A stretch of DNA of 62,327 bases, from the IMG/VR virus record IMGVR_UViG_3300042542_002992, positions 1-62,327 of that record; one strand, given 5' to 3'. A model generated the notes under the pieces. It searched no databases and was not told the origin of the DNA. It saw nothing but the letters and a program-made list of their open reading frames with translations. The translations under genes and the position numbers were made by a program. Positions within the stretch are counted from its first letter, which is position 1; each line of letters opens with the position of its first letter. This DNA comes from a virus. Below are positions 61,985 to 62,327 of the stretch, in pieces.

Positions 61985-62327
61985 ACAGATTAGACCACCA
62001 ATATCAAATGATGCTTTGGTCTCTTTTACAAAGCAAAACCGAGAAATCCGATAGGACTGGAACTGGAACTTTATCTAAATTTGGTATGCAAATTCGGCAT
62101 AATATGAAAGATGGGTTTCCGTTGTTAACAACCAAGAAAATGGCATTCAAAACCATGGTAACCGAGTTGTTATGGTTTCTTCGTGGTGATACAAACATCA
62201 AGTTCCTTGTTGAAAATGGATGTCATATTTGGGATGGAGATTGTTATAAAGCGTATATTAAAAGATATAATAAAGGTGAATATGTTGGTAAAACCAAATT
62301 ATTAGAAAATTCTAAGAAAAATAGAAC
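61981..62327 (+). CDS. thyA: Thymidylate synthase, 3' end cut by window
   Basis: The frame runs from ATG 61981 (overlapping the J-domain stop by 4 nt) to the end of the window, 115 codons. It starts [14 protein letters not shown] and continues with [21 protein letters not shown] and [15 protein letters not shown], then IWDGD. These are the folate/dUMP-binding N-terminal motifs of ThyA (RTGTG, LLTTK and WFL). The catalytic cysteine lies beyond the window. It would make dTMP together with the phage ribonucleotide reductase. Confidence 0.93.

Overview
The window is a piece of a large, lytic, tailed-phage genome of the T4-like supergroup whose host is very probably a member of the Bacteroidota (Flavobacteriia-like). 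Phage origin rests on a T4-type replisome: gp32-like ssDNA-binding protein, UvsX/RecA, FEN-type RNase H, gp41/DnaB helicase, family B polymerase gp43, sliding clamp gp45 and clamp loader gp44/gp62. All supported genes lie on the + strand, tightly packed with many ATGA or taATG overlaps. The host inference rests on two independent signs: a series of promoters of the form TTTG-N19/20-TATATTTG, which is the Bacteroidota sigma(ABfr) pattern (TTTG / TAnnTTTG), and an exported protein ending in a type IX secretion (T9SS) C-terminal sorting domain. No tRNA, rRNA, CRISPR, IS element, terminase or capsid gene was recognised here, and no gene-free stretch exceeds 300 bases.

Layout. 1-2.1 kb: the end of a large unknown protein and a small unknown gene. 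2.2-12.5 kb: recombination/replication genes (gp32-like, UvsX, RNase H, helicase), nucleotide metabolism (NrdB, NrdA, thioredoxin, MazG-like), a GT2 glycosyltransferase and a UGM-like FAD enzyme. 12.5-23.5 kb: a polymerase/clamp/clamp-loader block interleaved with three Mom-like acyltransferase-fold proteins, a DruA/DUF4338-like protein, a DUF1599-like protein and a Cas4/RecB-like nuclease; this looks like a DNA-modification locus embedded in the replisome operon. 23.5-24.5 kb: a glucosaminidase and a SLOG-fold protein. 24.5-38.5 kb: about 14 kb of glycan genes (at least eight glycosyltransferases, two methyltransferases, a DegT aminotransferase, a HAD protein, a DUF115/MptE-like protein, an aldolase::KdsB fusion and a GT29 sialyltransferase-like protein), consistent with a phage-encoded CMP-sugar pathway.

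38.5-41.6 kb: a lysis-type cassette (small membrane proteins, spanin-like pair in overlapping frames, GH19 endolysin, YkuD-like protein), closed by a clear rho-independent terminator. 41.7-48.6 kb: an unusual run of exported proteins: a holin-like protein, a T9SS-sorted cohesin/dockerin-like protein, a Pro/Gln-rich membrane protein, a CsgG-like lipoprotein, a Gly/Ser-rich presumptive outer-membrane beta-barrel, a C-type lectin with a nested LamG domain, and a small secreted protein. 48.6-58 kb: accessory genes (Ntn hydrolase, HExxH protein, HAD proteins, ClpS-like adaptor, P-loop kinase, 2OG-oxygenase-like, sulfotransferase, SWIM finger and many small genes). 58-62.3 kb: GroES, GroEL, a J-domain protein and the start of thymidylate synthase.

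A second recurring element, TATTTAT followed by two A/T, sits just upstream of lysis, exported-protein, glycosyltransferase and accessory genes and may be a phage late-type promoter. The most promising candidates for an undescribed system are the exported surface cassette (41.7-48.6 kb), the multiple Mom/DruA-like proteins inside the replisome operon, and the CMP-sugar glycosylation locus.
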